Shown here: piece after piece, positions 1 to 8,575 of the stretch
Numbering within the stretch: position 1 is the stretch's first letter
Layout of the letters: the number at the start of each line of letters is the position of its first letter
NCBI GenBank assembly: GCA_944324425.1
Contig: CALUWE010000012.1
Span: forward strand, 1-52,777
Direction of reading: 5' to 3'
Length of the DNA: 52,777 bases
From: Candidatus Gastranaerophilales bacterium
GTDB taxonomy: Bacteria; Cyanobacteriota; Vampirovibrionia; Gastranaerophilales; Gastranaerophilaceae
Made by a program: the position numbers and the translations under genes
Notes under the pieces: model-generated
The model's input: only the letters and a program-made list of their open reading frames with translations
Told to the model about the DNA's origin: nothing
The model's database searches: none

Positions 1-14
1 AATTTTTTTTATAG

Positions 15-20
15 TATAAT
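15..20 (+). promoter_or_regulatory. -10 element upstream of the MlaD-like gene
   Basis: A perfect TATAAT lies 27 bases before the ATG at 48. The -35 would fall at or beyond the window edge, so this cannot be judged as a full promoter. A purine-rich stretch just before the ATG could serve as ribosome binding site. Confidence 0.4.
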
Positions 21-47
21 CAACCCGTTAGTATTAGAGAAGAGATT

Positions 48-1415
48 ATGGCTTCAAACAGAAAAGTTTCTTCATCCCTAAAAGTTGGTATATTAACTGT
101 TACCGCACTTATAATTCTTATTTTCACCGTGCTTTGGATTAAAGGCAGAAGCTTATCATCGGGTGAGAGAATTGAAGTTATTTTCCATGATATAAACGGT
201 ATTCGTGCAGGTTCGGGCGTTCAGATGATGGGGCTTAGAATCGGCCAAATTGAAGAAATTATTCCTGTTGTGGCAGGTAAAGACAGCCATGTTAAAGTTA
301 AATTTGTTATAACCGAAAAAGGCGTTAAAATTCCCCATGCTTCAACAATTTCAATTCAGCAATCGGGGCTTATCGGTGAACAATTTTTAGAAGTTATGCC
401 GCCAAAGGTTAATTATATTTATATGGAAACAAACAAAACATCAACAAATATTAAAGAAGGCCAAGATGTTTATATGGTTTTATCCGATAAATTTACAAAA
501 ATAGGCAAAGTGGAAGATGCAAGAGTTATACCTACATCTGCAGCTCCTTTAGAATACAGGTCAAAATTTAAAACAAAAAATACCTTAAAAATCGGCTATA
601 CAATAGATTTACCGGGGCTTATTTTGGATAATTCCAATATTGCCGCATATCTTACGGCTAATAACACCTTAAGGTTAGAACTTAAAAACGGTGCAAAAAT
701 GGAAGCACCTATGACGGATTCCCCTTACACAATAATAGAACCTATGAGAATAAGCGATTTTCTTGAACTTCAATATAAGGCTGCTCATTCTCTTGCAAGT
801 GTTAACGATAGAGTTATGGAAATTTTATCGGATGAATTTGTTACCGATATAAGAGAATCCGTTGTAAACATTAACGATTTAACCAAAAAAGCAACAACCA
901 CAATAGATAAGGCAATGGCATTAATTGATTCAAGCAAGGATGAATTGGATGCTGTTTTAAAACAAACAAATATTTTAACCAAAAAACTTTCCGTACTGTC
1001 TGATAATTTAAATGACATTGTGGGTGATAAACAAACTCAAAAAGATTTGCAAAATGCAATAAAATCTGTCGGCAGATTGTCAGATAACGTTAATACAATG
1101 CTTGAAAACCCCGAAACAAAAGAAATGCTTTCCGACCTAAGTGAAATTTCAAGAAATTTGGCTGATATTTCCTGTTATGTTAATGAATTTGCAGGCGATG
1201 AAAAATTAAGAAAAGATCTTAAAGAATCAGTTTCGGGCATTAATAATGCGGTAAAAGAAGTGAATGAAAACTTAAAAAAAGTAAACGAAGTTTCAGGGGA
1301 AGAACAATTAACAATCAATAATACAATTCAAGATGCCATGATAACAACAAGAAACTTAAGAAAATTCTCTGAAAAATTGAATAAAAGGTTCTTATTGTTC
1401 AGGTTAATGTTTTAA
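48..1415 (+). CDS. MlaD/MCE-domain lipid-transport protein
   Basis: This 455-residue protein has a short cytoplasmic N-terminus, one membrane segment at about residues 12-31, then an MCE domain containing the typical segment GIRAGSGVQMMGLRIGQI (about residues 51-68). A long helical, probably coiled-coil tail with many Asn, Asp and Lys follows from about residue 240 to the end. MlaD-family proteins are anchored in the inner membrane and carry phospholipids or other lipids between inner and outer membrane together with an MlaE permease and MlaF ATPase. Neither partner is visible, so they would be upstream of the window or elsewhere. lpxK follows after 2 bases, which suggests an envelope-lipid operon. 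The family assignment is firm; the lipid carried is unknown. Confidence 0.85.
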   Translation: MASNRKVSSSLKVGILTVTALIILIFTVLWIKGRSLSSGERIEVIFHDINGIRAGSGVQMMGLRIGQIEEIIPVVAGKDSHVKVKFVITEKGVKIPHASTISIQQSGLIGEQFLEVMPPKVNYIYMETNKTSTNIKEGQDVYMVLSDKFTKIGKVEDARVIPTSAAPLEYRSKFKTKNTLKIGYTIDLPGLILDNSNIAAYLTANNTLRLELKNGAKMEAPMTDSPYTIIEPMRISDFLELQYKAAHSLASVNDRVMEILSDEFVTDIRESVVNINDLTKKATTTIDKAMALIDSSKDELDAVLKQTNILTKKLSVLSDNLNDIVGDKQTQKDLQNAIKSVGRLSDNVNTMLENPETKEMLSDLSEISRNLADISCYVNEFAGDEKLRKDLKESVSGINNAVKEVNENLKKVNEVSGEEQLTINNTIQDAMITTRNLRKFSEKLNKRFLLFRLMF

Positions 1416-1417
1416 TT

Positions 1418-2464
1418 ATGACATTTGATATTAAAAAGAAAATAACAGATTTTCACTACGGCAAAAAATCAGTGCTTTTAACCGTTTTATTTATTTTACC
1501 TACCGTTTTTTATTTTCTTTTTATAAATTTAAAAAATTTTTTGTACAAAATAAACTTTTTAAAAGAACAAATTGTTGAACCTTTTATAATTTGTGTCGGC
1601 AACTTAACAACGGGCGGTGTTGGTAAAACCCCTGTTGTAATTGAACTTGCAAACTTTTTGGCAGAAAAAAATTTAAGAGTTGCAATTTTATCAAGAGGTT
1701 ATCAAGGCAAATTAGACAATAAAAAGGTTAACTTAATTAAAAATTTTGATGAAATTTTAATTGATAATCCAATATTATCGGGCGATGAAGTTAGTTTAAT
1801 TTCCAAAAAAACAAAAAATGTTGTTGTCGTAACTTCATCAGATAGGGTAAAAGCCGCAAAATATTTAAAAGAAAATTTTGATATTCAAGTCATTATTATG
1901 GATGACGGGTTTTCAAACAGAAAAATAAAAAAGAATTTATCCCTTCTTTTAATAGATTCAAAAAATGCTTTCGGAAACGGTTTTTGTCTTCCTATGGGGC
2001 CTTTAAGAGAGCCTTTGATTGAAATTAAAAGGGCGGATAAAATTATTGTTGTTCAAAAAGGCGGAAGTGGTGAAATTAACCCCTATATAACAAAAAACAT
2101 TAAAGATTTTGAAATTTGCAAAATGGCAAAAGGGGAAATTTACAATATTAAAACAGGCGAAATTATAGACGAAAAACAGGTTTTGGCTTTTTCAGGAATC
2201 GGTGCACCCGATAAATTCTATTCCATTTTGGATAATTTAGAAATTAAAAAAACAATAAGCTTTGATGACCACTTTGAATATAATCAAAAAACGGTTGATA
2301 TAATAAATGAAGAATTAAAAAGGCTTAATTTAAAAGCGGCAATTACAACGGAAAAAGATATGGTAAAACTTTTAAAATTCCAAAACGTTGATAATTTTTA
2401 TGCCCTCAAATTGAAGCCTTTAATTGATTTTAATAAAATTTTAGATGATATTAAAATTATTTAA
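1418..2464 (+). CDS. lpxK: Tetraacyldisaccharide 4'-kinase
   Basis: LpxK phosphorylates the 4' position of the lipid A disaccharide at the inner membrane. The 348-residue product has an N-terminal membrane helix (about residues 19-39), a P-loop of the LpxK type (GNLTTGGVGKT, residues 61-71), the LSRGYQG segment (91-97) and the DDGF motif (162-165). DDGF is followed by Ser where Gln is usual. It starts 2 bases after the MlaD-like gene, so the two are probably co-transcribed. Its last 8 bases overlap the 3' end of the convergent isochorismatase-like gene. Its presence implies that lipid A is made. Confidence 0.92.
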   Translation: MTFDIKKKITDFHYGKKSVLLTVLFILPTVFYFLFINLKNFLYKINFLKEQIVEPFIICVGNLTTGGVGKTPVVIELANFLAEKNLRVAILSRGYQGKLDNKKVNLIKNFDEILIDNPILSGDEVSLISKKTKNVVVVTSSDRVKAAKYLKENFDIQVIIMDDGFSNRKIKKNLSLLLIDSKNAFGNGFCLPMGPLREPLIEIKRADKIIVVQKGGSGEINPYITKNIKDFEICKMAKGEIYNIKTGEIIDEKQVLAFSGIGAPDKFYSILDNLEIKKTISFDDHFEYNQKTVDIINEELKRLNLKAAITTEKDMVKLLKFQNVDNFYALKLKPLIDFNKILDDIKII

Positions 2465-3005
2465 TTAAGGCTTGAACCTCTTTAAAATTGGGGTTTTTGG
2501 AACCAGCCAGCCACATAAATAAAACCATTTCTAAAGATAAAGTTAAAATTCCAAGCTGAGATAAATTTTTCATTGCAAGAAGTTTTTCTTCATCTTTTCT
2601 TGAATGTGAAATATCATAAACAACAAAAACTTCATATCCCATTTCAGATAATTCAATTGCCGTTTGAAAAACACAGATATGAGCTTCAATTCCGAATAAA
2701 ACAACCTGCTTTTTGCCTGTTTTTTTAATTGCATCAAAAATTTCATTTTCCTTAACGGCGGAGAAATTCGTTTTTTCAAAAGGAAGATATTTTTCCCCTA
2801 AAATTTCTTGAACGTCTTTAATTGTTGCCCCTAAGCCCTTTGGGTATTGTTCCGTTATAATTGTATCAATGTTTAAAATTTTTGCGGCACTAACAATTTT
2901 TTTTGTTTTTTCAACCATGGTTTCTTTTTTGTCATCCGAGAGCATGCCGACAAGTTTGTCTTGAACATCTATCATAATTAAAATTGAATCTTTTGAATTT
3001 AACAT
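2457..3005 (-). CDS. Isochorismatase-like cysteine hydrolase
   Basis: This is a compact hydrolase of the isochorismatase-like (YcaC/nicotinamidase) superfamily, 182 residues from the chosen start. The catalytic triad is visible: Asp13 in IMIDVQDKL, Lys78 in FEKTNFSA and Cys111 in GIEAHICVFQTA. The start at 3005 is preferred over an upstream in-frame ATG at 3041 because a purine-rich AAGGG lies just before it and the homologous domain begins there. The substrate cannot be told from sequence. Nicotinamidase lacks the metal-site pattern seen here, so a YcaC-like hydrolase is the better guess. It is divergent from the secreted protein gene at 3066. Confidence 0.8.
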   Translation of the reverse strand: MLNSKDSILIMIDVQDKLVGMLSDDKKETMVEKTKKIVSAAKILNIDTIITEQYPKGLGATIKDVQEILGEKYLPFEKTNFSAVKENEIFDAIKKTGKKQVVLFGIEAHICVFQTAIELSEMGYEVFVVYDISHSRKDEEKLLAMKNLSQLGILTLSLEMVLFMWLAGSKNPNFKEVQALIK

Positions 3006-3050
3006 TTTATACCCTTTTTTGTTAATAATTTTCCTTATCAAAATTTTGTA

Positions 3051-3059
3051 TGCTAAAAT
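3051..3059 (+). promoter_or_regulatory. Extended -10 promoter of the secreted protein gene
   Basis: TGcTAAAAT forms an extended -10 element whose last base lies 6 bases before the ATG at 3066. Transcription would begin at about the start codon, giving a leaderless mRNA. No good -35 is seen and there is no Shine-Dalgarno sequence. Confidence 0.45.
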
Positions 3060-3065
3060 TATCCT

Positions 3066-3674
3066 ATGAAAAAAATATTTTATACAATTTTATTTTATAT
3101 AGCTATTGCCCCTGCTGTTTTGGCTCAAAATATTTTGGTTCAAAGCATGACGGAATTTGAACAAAATGACAACGAAAAAGTATTCAGTGCAAAAGTTGTT
3201 GAAGAAACAGAGCTTTCAGACGGTAAAATAATAAAGGCAAATTCAATTCTAAACGGCACAATTATAAAAACGGTTGATGCCAAAAGAGGTAAAAGAGATG
3301 CCTACATTGTAATTCAGCCTGAATCATTTGAAATAGACGGAGTTATTCATTTAATCGAAGATGAAAACTTGGAAGCAAAAGTCGTAGGGTATTCCAAAAG
3401 AGATTACAAAAAAACGGCGCTTGATGCGGGGCTTGCTGTCGGCGGATATTTTGTGAAGGGCTTAAGCCAAGTTTTTTATTTTTCAAAAGGCTTAATTATT
3501 CCTGATGATGATAAATCAAGAATAAAAACCGCTTTTCATAATGTTTATGAAAATACCCCGTTTGTCTACATAGAAAGGGGCGATGAAATTGACATTGAAA
3601 AGGGAGATTTGCTTGTATTAAAGGTTTATCATGCAGATGTTCCGAAGTGGAAATTTTTGAAGCGAAATAAGTAA
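3066..3674 (+). CDS. Secreted protein of unknown function
   Basis: I do not recognise this 202-residue protein. It begins with a clear signal peptide (hydrophobic residues 5-18, then AVLAQ), so it should be exported and cut after Ala20. The mature part is mixed beta/alpha and charged, with the segment KANSILNGTIIKTVDAKRGK that recalls organic-solvent-tolerance or conjugal-pilus-like beta domains only loosely. A Gly-rich hydrophobic stretch at about residues 123-140 could be a membrane-active helix. It has its own probable promoter and stands alone between a divergent hydrolase and a GH13 enzyme. No function can be assigned. Confidence 0.75.
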   Translation: MKKIFYTILFYIAIAPAVLAQNILVQSMTEFEQNDNEKVFSAKVVEETELSDGKIIKANSILNGTIIKTVDAKRGKRDAYIVIQPESFEIDGVIHLIEDENLEAKVVGYSKRDYKKTALDAGLAVGGYFVKGLSQVFYFSKGLIIPDDDKSRIKTAFHNVYENTPFVYIERGDEIDIEKGDLLVLKVYHADVPKWKFLKRNK

Positions 3675-3747
3675 TTTTGGGCAAAAATAAATTTGTTTTT
3701 GTTTTTATTAAATTAGGTGTGTTTTATACTAGGAAGAATATATATTT

Positions 3748-6057
3748 ATGAGAATTGAAAAAGTCGGGATGACCCCTCTTTCGTTTGGTAAAAAGCTTGA
3801 AGAGCACAGAAGTTGGGGTGCCAGAGTTGCAACGGATGACAACCAAAAAGAAAGCTCCAGTTTTAAAGTTTATGTGTACCCTGATTCAAAAAGTGTTATT
3901 GCGGGCGTAGTTAAGCCCGACGGCACAAAAAAAGAATATCAGCTTCAAAATAAAGGCAATGGCGTCTTTGAAAGAACGGATATTCAAAAAGGCGAAATTT
4001 CCCCGGGGGACAGATACTATTACACAATTTATAAAGGTTCGGGCGAAGTAGACACGGTTAAAGATCCTTATACGTTTAATCAGGAAGAATTAATCGGAAA
4101 TTCAACCATATATGACCATTCGGCATTCAAATGGCAAAATGATGAAGCTTGGCAAAATAATCCCAATAGAATTTCAAGAACATCAGACGGCAGGGGCAAA
4201 AATTTATCTGTTAAAGATGCAAGAATATATGCCCTTAACCCCGACTCTTTTACCGATAAAAGAAGCTATGAAGGTGTTAAGGACAGATTAAAAGATATAA
4301 AAGCAATGGGCTTTAACACAATTGAAGTTATGCATGTTGAAAATACATACGCTTATAACTGGGGTTATGACGGTGTTGATAAAATGGCGCCTTCAGATTA
4401 TTTGGGCGGCCCCGACCAATTAAAAGAACTTGTTGATGAAGCTCATAAAGAAGGCTTGAATGTTGTATTTGACATTATTCCAAACCATTTGGGCCCTGAC
4501 GGCGCTCAATTGAAAAGAACGGGTCCTTACATAAAAGGCCCCAATGCTTTTGGTGAAGGCTTTAATTTTGAAGGCGAAAATTCGGAATTTGTCAGAGATT
4601 ATATTATAAATTCCGCTATGAATTGGATTGAAAACTATCATGTTGACGGTCTTCGCCTCGATATGACAAAATATATGGAATCCGATGCCACATTAAAACA
4701 GTTGGCGGCCGAAATTAATTATCACTACCCTGACGCTTTCTTAATTGCAGAAGACGGCAGGGGCGGCGTCAGTGTTGACGACAACGGAAATTATTGGGCA
4801 AACAGCGAAGAAGTTCACGATAAAAGAGTTGTTAACCCCTTAAAACCTGAAGAATACGGACAAGGAAAATCTGAAGAAGAGCACACAAAAGCAATTCAAG
4901 ATATTATACAAGGCAAAGGAAACCTTTCAAGATTGGGCATGGATTCAGAATGGGATTTTAATTATTACCATCAATTGGATTCAATTTTATATGCTCCAAA
5001 CACTACAAACCTTCTGAATGCCGCTTTGAATGCTCAACAAGGCGTAAAGTATGTTAAAAGCCATGATGAAATAGGCAACTACGAAGGCACAAGAGCGATT
5101 GCAAAATTAATGGTTCCAAAATTAAGGCTTAACGATTGTATGAATTTAAGCCAGAGAGATATTGAAAGAGCCAAAGACTATGCAAAAGACAAAGGCAAAT
5201 CTTTCGAAGAAGCAATTTATATTGTAACCTGCCAAAAAGCACAATTGGCATCTGAAGACTTAGCAATTAAATATCAAACCGGTGAACTTGATAAATATGA
5301 AGTTACCCCCGATATGTCAAGGGAAGAAGCTCAAAAACAAAGAGACAGGCTTCAAGTAAGAGTTTTAGCGCCTTTGGGAATAAATTCATCTTCAAAAATC
5401 GGCTTCAACAGAATCAGAAAGGCATTTAACGATTCAGTTGCGCAAAATAAAATGGCATTGGCACTTACTTATTCAATTCCGGGGCCAAAAATGACATTCC
5501 AAGGGGATGAAAATGCAGATTTAACACCATTTAGGTTCTTCAGAAAATTTGAATCCGTACCTTATGAAGAGTATTTATATATTGAAAAAGGATACGAACC
5601 GGGCATAAGCGCTTTAGAGGAATCAACCATTGGAAAAATCGAATACTCTGAAGACGGCAAAAAAAGAATGGATCAATTTAAAAATCTTACAAGCGATTTG
5701 AATAAATTGAATGATGAAAACCCTGCAATAAGGCTTGGTAATATTGATGAATCAACGATTGTTGACCATCCGATGTCGCAAGTTGTTGCATTCAGCACAA
5801 AAGACGATGTTTCAAGCAACGAAATGTTTACAATAACAAACGCCGGCGAAACCAATTACAGGGAAGATAAGGATAATGAATATTGGATTAAATTTCCGAA
5901 AGGCCGCTGGGTCGAAGTTTTAAATACCGATGACGAAAGATACGGCGGAACAGCCAAACATTTAAATAAAGATGAAATAATCCATGGCGACGGCAGCACA
6001 AACAGGCCGATTAACTTGGCGGGCTATTCCACAATCTGCTTTAAACGTGTGGGATAA
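3748..6057 (+). CDS. GH13 alpha-glucan enzyme with a large insert
   Basis: This 769-residue protein belongs to the alpha-amylase family GH13, closest in style to branching enzymes and trehalohydrolases. An N-terminal beta domain (about residues 35-115) precedes the TIM barrel. The four family motifs are present: DIIPNH (242-247), GLRLD with nucleophile Asp305, FLIAED with acid/base Glu335, and SHDE with Asp440. Between SHDE and the later GPKMTFQGDE about 140 residues occur, some 100 more than usual, and they look helical. No signal peptide is seen, which suggests intracellular glucan metabolism. The first residues MRIEKVGMTPLSFGKK resemble the N-terminus of the protein at 39610-41250. The exact activity (branching, hydrolysis or transfer) is not determined. 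Confidence 0.85.
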   Translation: MRIEKVGMTPLSFGKKLEEHRSWGARVATDDNQKESSSFKVYVYPDSKSVIAGVVKPDGTKKEYQLQNKGNGVFERTDIQKGEISPGDRYYYTIYKGSGEVDTVKDPYTFNQEELIGNSTIYDHSAFKWQNDEAWQNNPNRISRTSDGRGKNLSVKDARIYALNPDSFTDKRSYEGVKDRLKDIKAMGFNTIEVMHVENTYAYNWGYDGVDKMAPSDYLGGPDQLKELVDEAHKEGLNVVFDIIPNHLGPDGAQLKRTGPYIKGPNAFGEGFNFEGENSEFVRDYIINSAMNWIENYHVDGLRLDMTKYMESDATLKQLAAEINYHYPDAFLIAEDGRGGVSVDDNGNYWANSEEVHDKRVVNPLKPEEYGQGKSEEEHTKAIQDIIQGKGNLSRLGMDSEWDFNYYHQLDSILYAPNTTNLLNAALNAQQGVKYVKSHDEIGNYEGTRAIAKLMVPKLRLNDCMNLSQRDIERAKDYAKDKGKSFEEAIYIVTCQKAQLASEDLAIKYQTGELDKYEVTPDMSREEAQKQRDRLQVRVLAPLGINSSSKIGFNRIRKAFNDSVAQNKMALALTYSIPGPKMTFQGDENADLTPFRFFRKFESVPYEEYLYIEKGYEPGISALEESTIGKIEYSEDGKKRMDQFKNLTSDLNKLNDENPAIRLGNIDESTIVDHPMSQVVAFSTKDDVSSNEMFTITNAGETNYREDKDNEYWIKFPKGRWVEVLNTDDERYGGTAKHLNKDEIIHGDGSTNRPINLAGYSTICFKRVG

Positions 6058-6074
6058 GCAAAAACTATAAATAT

Positions 6075-6103
6075 AAGCGGACTGATATTCAGTCCGCTTT
6101 TTG
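6075..6103 (+). terminator. Intrinsic terminator after the GH13 gene
   Basis: An 11-bp perfect stem (AAGCGGACTGA with its complement) closes a 3-base loop and runs into a T-rich tract. Confidence 0.88.
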
Positions 6104-6128
6104 TTGCTTGATTTTACCCCTTTTTTAA

Positions 6129-6134
6129 TATAAT
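6129..6134 (+). promoter_or_regulatory. -10 element for the aldolase gene
   Basis: A perfect TATAAT lies 45 bases before the ATG at 6180. A TTGATT at 6108-6113 is a possible -35, but the spacing is only 15 bases, so the -35 is uncertain. Confidence 0.45.
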
Positions 6135-6179
6135 ATGAACTTGATTATTGACATTTATGAATAGAAAGTGGAGTTATTT

Positions 6180-7139
6180 ATGTCAGAAAGAAAATTAGTC
6201 GGAACAGGCGAAATGTTCAAAAAAGCGCTTGCAGGCGGTTACGCTATCGGTGCTTACAATGTTAACAACATGGAAATTTTGCAAGGTATTGCAGAAGCTG
6301 CTGAAGAAACAAGATCACCTATTATTCTTCAAGTTTCAGCAGGGGCAAGAAAATATGCCAACCAGACATATTTAATCAAATTGGTTGAAGCAGCATTGGC
6401 TACAACAACTGTACCTATCGCACTTCACTTAGACCACGGCGCAGATTTTGAAATTTGCAAAGCTTGTATTGACGGCGGTTTTTCTTCAGTTATGATTGAC
6501 GGTTCAAGATTCCCGTTTGAAGAAAACGTTGCATTAACTAAAAAAGTTGTAGAATACGCTCATGAAAGAGGCGTTTCGGTTGAAGCAGAACTTGGCAAAT
6601 TAGCTGGCGTTGAAGATGACGTTAATGTTGATGCTAAAGATGCTAAATACACAAACGTTAAAGAAGCTGTTGAATTTGTTAAACAAACAGGCTGCGATTC
6701 ATTAGCTATTGCAATCGGTACATCTCACGGTGCTTACAAATTCAAAGGCGAAGCTAAACTTGATTTTGACAGATTAAAAGAAATCAAAGATGCTCTTAAA
6801 GAAGCAGGTTTTGGCGATTACCCGATTGTTCTTCACGGTTCATCTTCAGTTCCTAAAGAATTTGTTGAAAAATGCAACAAATTTGGCGGCAACTTGCCTG
6901 ATGCACAAGGTGTTCCTGAAGATATGTTAAATTATGCTTCAAAACACGGCGTTGCTAAAATTAACATCGATACAGACTTAAGATTAGCCATGACATCAAC
7001 AATCAGAGAATTCTTTATTGAACATCCTGAAAAATTTGACCCGAGAGAATATATGGGCCCCGGCAGAACAGCCGTTAAAGAAATGGTTAAACATAAAATG
7101 ATTGATGTTTTAGGCACAGCAGGCCATGCTGATGACTAA
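6180..7139 (+). CDS. fba: Class II fructose-bisphosphate aldolase
   Basis: This enzyme interconverts fructose-1,6-bisphosphate with dihydroxyacetone phosphate and glyceraldehyde-3-phosphate in glycolysis and gluconeogenesis. The 319-residue product shows the class II pattern: HLDHG with Asp85 and zinc ligand His86, EAELG with Glu137, GTSHGAYK with His183, LHGSSSVP with His219 and the phosphate-binding INIDTDLR. The ATG at 6180 is chosen over an upstream GTG at 6168 because AGTGGAG, the ribosome binding site, overlaps that GTG with good spacing to the ATG. It stands alone between a terminator and its own terminator. Codon use looks typical of a highly expressed gene. The neighbouring pgi fits glycolysis. 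Confidence 0.96.
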   Translation: MSERKLVGTGEMFKKALAGGYAIGAYNVNNMEILQGIAEAAEETRSPIILQVSAGARKYANQTYLIKLVEAALATTTVPIALHLDHGADFEICKACIDGGFSSVMIDGSRFPFEENVALTKKVVEYAHERGVSVEAELGKLAGVEDDVNVDAKDAKYTNVKEAVEFVKQTGCDSLAIAIGTSHGAYKFKGEAKLDFDRLKEIKDALKEAGFGDYPIVLHGSSSVPKEFVEKCNKFGGNLPDAQGVPEDMLNYASKHGVAKINIDTDLRLAMTSTIREFFIEHPEKFDPREYMGPGRTAVKEMVKHKMIDVLGTAGHADD

Positions 7140-7157
7140 TTAAAGTCAAATAAATTT

Positions 7158-7190
7158 AAAGCCTTTCTTAGAAATAAGAAAGGCTTTTTT
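7158..7190 (+). terminator. Intrinsic terminator after fba
   Basis: A 13-bp perfect stem (AAAGCCTTTCTTA and complement) closes a GAAA loop and ends in six T residues. Confidence 0.92.
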
Positions 7191-7200
7191 AATTAAAATG

Positions 7201-7229
7201 AAAGCCGCCAAATTGAATCGGGCGGCTTT
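7201..7229 (-). terminator. Probable terminator after pgi (minus strand)
   Basis: The 9-bp inverted repeat AAAGCCGCC/GGCGGCTTT lies just past the pgi stop codon. On the minus strand it is followed by a T-rich stretch that is broken by C and A. It could also act as a second stop for fba transcripts. Confidence 0.6.
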
Positions 7230-7236
7230 ATTATTT

Positions 7237-8472
7237 TTACATAAGAGCTTTTTTAACTTCTTTTTTGTAAATTTCAACGTTTGGCTGCAATACTTCAGGC
7301 ATTGCAACATCCATTGAAGTTACATCGTTTTCTTTTCTTCTTAAAATGTTTCCTGTATATAAAGTTTCAAAATGTTTTAGTTCAATTAATTGAGCCAAAG
7401 TTTTTAGGTCAAAACCGTTAATTTCAACAATTGAAACAGGGTGCATATTTGAATAAGCGTTTATAACGCCAACTAAAACTGCATTTGTTGTTTTGTCTTC
7501 CGTTTTTGCATAAACGAACGTAAAGAATGAATCTTTATTGTTTACGTCCAAATCTGCTTCTGCGTTATAGTGAAGATATCCGGGGCCAACGTTTGTATCT
7601 GTCGAAATTCTTGCTTTTAGAGATTCATTTTTAAGTTGTTTTTCCCACAATGTTGTTCCCATAAAAGCATCACCAAAATATTCAACAAAATGTTTAGTAT
7701 TTCCTTTTAATCTTGAATCAACATTAAATGCTGCCATTTGAAGCGCAGGGTTTTTGTTGATGTCTTCATTCAAATAAATTTGTTGTGCGTCTAAAGATGA
7801 ATTTAAAAGGCCAATAACATCTTCTTTTGAATAGTTTGCCCAAAAGAGAGTGAATAATGTTGCATCATCAAAAATTGAAAATCTGCCGCCGACATCATCG
7901 TGAACATAGCCTGAACCCATTAAATCGCCTTTATCAACAAGCCTTCTTAATGCGCTTTTTTCGCTTGAAGCATCCGTCATTGCAACAAATCTGTCTGAAA
8001 CATCTTCTCTATTTAAGTGTTTTTGCATTAGAGCTTTTGCACAATTATATGCCGTTGTTGTTTCAAGTGTTCCGCCTGATTTTGAAACAACCAAGAATAA
8101 TGTTTTATCTAAGTTTAATTTTTTTGAAAATCTTTCAAAACTAACGGGGTCAACCGATGAATAAAAATGAATGTTATCATCAACGCCGAGCATTTTTACC
8201 AAAGATTCCGTTGTGTGTCTTGAACCGCCGATACCTAAAATTGCAAGGTCAGAAAACCCGCCTTTTTTTGCTTTTTCATATAAAGAATATAATGTATCAA
8301 TATTTTTAATTTGGTTTTCCTGCAAAACGCCAATCCAATTTAAAAATTGGCCGCTTTTGCCTTTTCTTTCTTTAATTTCATCAACTGCTTCTTTTCCTAA
8401 AACCTTGTAATCATCAAAATTAACATCGCTATTAAATTTAACGCTAAGGTTCATTTTGGTTAATGTTTCCAT
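7237..8472 (-). CDS. pgi: Glucose-6-phosphate isomerase
   Basis: Phosphoglucose isomerase interconverts glucose-6-phosphate and fructose-6-phosphate. The 411-residue protein has the two SIS-type sugar isomerase segments: ILGIGGSRHTTESLV near residue 90, VVSKSGGTLETTTAYN near residue 135, and GGRFSIFDDATLF near residue 200. The family-like C-terminal QPNVEIYKKEV is also present. It is shorter and more divergent than the E. coli enzyme, in line with archaeal/bacterial short forms. The ATG at 8472 is chosen over one at 8499 because AAAGGGGG lies four bases upstream of it. It is divergent from flhB and would send glucose phosphate from the glucan enzymes into glycolysis. Confidence 0.9.
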   Translation of the reverse strand: METLTKMNLSVKFNSDVNFDDYKVLGKEAVDEIKERKGKSGQFLNWIGVLQENQIKNIDTLYSLYEKAKKGGFSDLAILGIGGSRHTTESLVKMLGVDDNIHFYSSVDPVSFERFSKKLNLDKTLFLVVSKSGGTLETTTAYNCAKALMQKHLNREDVSDRFVAMTDASSEKSALRRLVDKGDLMGSGYVHDDVGGRFSIFDDATLFTLFWANYSKEDVIGLLNSSLDAQQIYLNEDINKNPALQMAAFNVDSRLKGNTKHFVEYFGDAFMGTTLWEKQLKNESLKARISTDTNVGPGYLHYNAEADLDVNNKDSFFTFVYAKTEDKTTNAVLVGVINAYSNMHPVSIVEINGFDLKTLAQLIELKHFETLYTGNILRRKENDVTSMDVAMPEVLQPNVEIYKKEVKKALM

Positions 8473-8539
8473 TTTTCCCCCTTTACTAATTTTTATCAAA
8501 ATTATTTTACCATTAATATAAATTTTTATTAATCAGGTT

Positions 8540-8569
8540 TTGTGAAAAGAAAATTATTCAAGTTATAAT
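8540..8569 (+). promoter_or_regulatory. Promoter of flhB
   Basis: TTGTGA, 18 bases, then a perfect TATAAT. The TATAAT ends 6 bases before the ATG at 8576, so the transcript would start at or next to the start codon. No Shine-Dalgarno sequence is present. Confidence 0.55.
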
Positions 8570-8575
8570 AAACTT

